From NCBI RefSeq assembly GCF_001029505.1, contig NZ_LEKH01000003.1, positions 220,343 through 284,342 on the forward strand: DNA of 64,000 nucleotides, read 5' to 3'. This stretch comes from Rubrobacter aplysinae. Its GTDB lineage: Bacteria > Actinomycetota > Rubrobacteria > Rubrobacterales > Rubrobacteraceae. The position numbers and the translations under genes were made by a program. Position 1 is the first letter of the stretch. Every line of letters starts with the position of its first letter. This document shows positions 61,072 through 64,000 of the stretch, one piece after another. The notes beneath the pieces are model-generated. The model did not search any database, was not told the DNA's origin, and worked only from the letters and a program-made list of their open reading frames with translations.

Positions 61072-61908
61072 GTGGCATCCAGCTTCGGCGCGGAGCTCTT
61101 CAAGCTCAGGAAGCGGCCCGCGACCTGGGTTATAGGGATCATCTTCGCGGCCGCGACCCTGCTCTTCGGGTACCTCCTGCTGTATCTGGTGACGGTCGCC
61201 GTCTCGGGCGGCGGCCAGGGGGCCCCGCAGCAGGGCCTCCCCCCCTTCCTGCTGCCGGAGAGCTTCCTGACGAACGTGCTCGGCACGTTCGCGAACTTCG
61301 GCACCGCGCTCGCCCTCATACTCGGCGCACTCGCGATGGGCAGCGAGTACGGCTGGGACACCTTCAAGGTCAGCCTCACCCAGCGCCCGGGCAGGCTCGG
61401 CTTCCTGGGCGGCAAGCTCCTCGCGGTCGGGGCCTTGCTGCTGGTGATCACGCTCGCGATCCTGCTCCTCGGCGCGGCGGCGAGCTACGTCATCGCCCTG
61501 GCGGAGGATGCGACGGTAGAGTGGCCCTCGGTGCTCGACATCCTGGAGGGTATCGGCGCGGGCTGGCTAATCCTGGCGACCTTCGCCGCGATGGGCGTGG
61601 GCCTGGCCGCGCTGTTCCGGGGCACCGCGCTCGCCATCGGTATCGGGCTGGTGTACGTCCTGGTGCTGGAGAGCCTGTTTATAAGCCTCGCCTCCCAGAA
61701 CGAGACCATCTCGAACATAGGCAAGAGGCTCCCGGCGAAGAACGCGCTCGACCTCTCGGGCTCCTTCGGTCAGACGCCGCAGGCCCTCAGCGGCGGGGCG
61801 CAGGGGAACACGGTAGAGCCGGGTACCGCCGTGCTCACGCTCGGCATCTACGCGGTCGCTTTCCTCGCGTTGGCCGTGCTGCTCTTCAGGAGCCGCGACG
61901 TAACCTAA
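61072..61908 (+). CDS. ABC-2 family permease
   Basis: A 278-residue membrane protein with six hydrophobic segments. The start FGAELFKLRKRPATWVIGII, LGALAMGSEYGWDTFKVSLT with the QRPGR loop, and ILLLGAAASYVIALAEDA match bacitracin-type ABC-2 permeases. GTG start; GGAGG overlaps the previous gene's end. It forms an exporter with the ATPase, cargo unknown. Confidence 0.9.
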   Translation: MASSFGAELFKLRKRPATWVIGIIFAAATLLFGYLLLYLVTVAVSGGGQGAPQQGLPPFLLPESFLTNVLGTFANFGTALALILGALAMGSEYGWDTFKVSLTQRPGRLGFLGGKLLAVGALLLVITLAILLLGAAASYVIALAEDATVEWPSVLDILEGIGAGWLILATFAAMGVGLAALFRGTALAIGIGLVYVLVLESLFISLASQNETISNIGKRLPAKNALDLSGSFGQTPQALSGGAQGNTVEPGTAVLTLGIYAVAFLALAVLLFRSRDVT

Positions 61909-61996
61909 GCGCCGTAGAGCGGTGTAGATCAGCTCATAGTGGTATGAAGGGTGCTTTCGGTGAGGGACCGGGCCTCGAAGGCCAGGGGGAGGCTCT

Positions 61997-63748
<1,752 letters not shown>

Positions 63749-63938
63749 ACGCCCAATATACCAGCGAGCCCGGCGCGGCGCGGCCAGTGGGCCGGTGGGT
63801 CTCCGGCCACATCACCGGGCGCATTACCGGGCAATCCTCGGCCCCGGAGCGGGAAATCACTGGGACGAGGGGTTAGGGTAAATCGACATTTGAGATAGCA
63901 TCACTTCACTCGCGGACAAGAGACCGAGTGAGGTAGAG

Positions 63939-64000
63939 ATGCCTAAACGCTACGAGCTTACAGACAAGCAATGGCACCAGATAGAGGATCTGCTACCCGG
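63939..64000 (+). mobile_element. Start of an IS5-type transposase gene (partial, cut by window end)
   Basis: The last 62 bases encode MPKRYELTDKQWHQIEDLLP, the typical N-terminus of IS5-family transposases. The rest lies outside the window. The left end of the element should be shortly upstream, perhaps near 63870-63900, but the inverted repeat cannot be proved without the other end. Confidence 0.8.

Overview
The window is high-GC DNA with many GTG and TTG starts, short intergenic gaps and frequent ATGA-type overlaps. It carries actinobacterial families: a CvpA-trypsin MarP-like protease, a class E sortase, VanW, FecBCD/FecE iron uptake and glutamine-dependent NadE. The mix, including UspA and PCP_red-domain stress proteins, would fit a stress-tolerant deep-branching actinomycete such as Rubrobacter. 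That name is an inference from gene content; there is no rRNA in the window. I see no tRNA, rRNA or CRISPR array.

Layout. 1-12400: tail of an unknown gene, a RelBE-type toxin-antitoxin pair, an ASCH protein, a low-GC RNase H-fold-like protein, the SbcCD nuclease operon (SbcD apparently starts at ATA), MOSC, a scar made of sbcC and ydbT fragments, VapBC with a clear operator, the ydbS/ydbT PH-domain pair with rlmN, and a MarP-like protease. 12400-19000: small genes (Imm-5-like, coiled coil, TM2-like, DUF4385), an autoregulated TetR plus FAD monooxygenase, an aminotransferase and a Na+/H+ antiporter. 19300-22100: an 811-residue protein joining two UspA domains, three PCP_red domains and two rubredoxin-like zinc/iron knuckles, followed by a 2Fe-2S ferredoxin. 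22100-24800: a foreign-looking AT-rich P-loop ATPase and a secreted glucosaminidase.

25000-38600 is a sulfur, persulfide and thiol region: two half-size YedE transporters, a persulfide-dioxygenase-like MBL enzyme, an ArsR repressor, a DUF442 phosphatase, TauE exporter, DUF302, an MBL-double-rhodanese fusion, a SHOCT protein, a multicopper oxidase, two CcdA-like proteins (one broken by an in-frame TAG), a DsbA-like protein, VanW and sortase E. AT-rich intergenic sites share 9-mers and probably bind the ArsR protein.

39000-49500: a beta-hydroxyacid dehydrogenase, an isolated YidC, a 69-residue stand-alone PCP_red protein, an ABC-2 exporter, and a compact cluster of CstA, an ArsD-like protein with a CC pair, a small protein ending in CC, and an ArsA/Get3-like ATPase. 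49900-55400: a divergent iron-siderophore uptake locus around a Fur-type palindrome. 55400-64000: a FrnE-like DsbA, an OsmC peroxidase whose catalytic cysteine codon is UGA with a hairpin behind it (candidate selenoprotein), aldo/keto reductase, an orphan histidine kinase, a second ABC exporter, NadE, and the start of an IS transposase.

The strongest leads are the OsmC UGA codon, the CstA-ArsA vicinal-cysteine cluster and the UspA-PCP_red-rubredoxin fusion. Partial gene copies (sbcC, ydbT, vanW) and several unrelated short tandem repeats show an actively rearranging genome.
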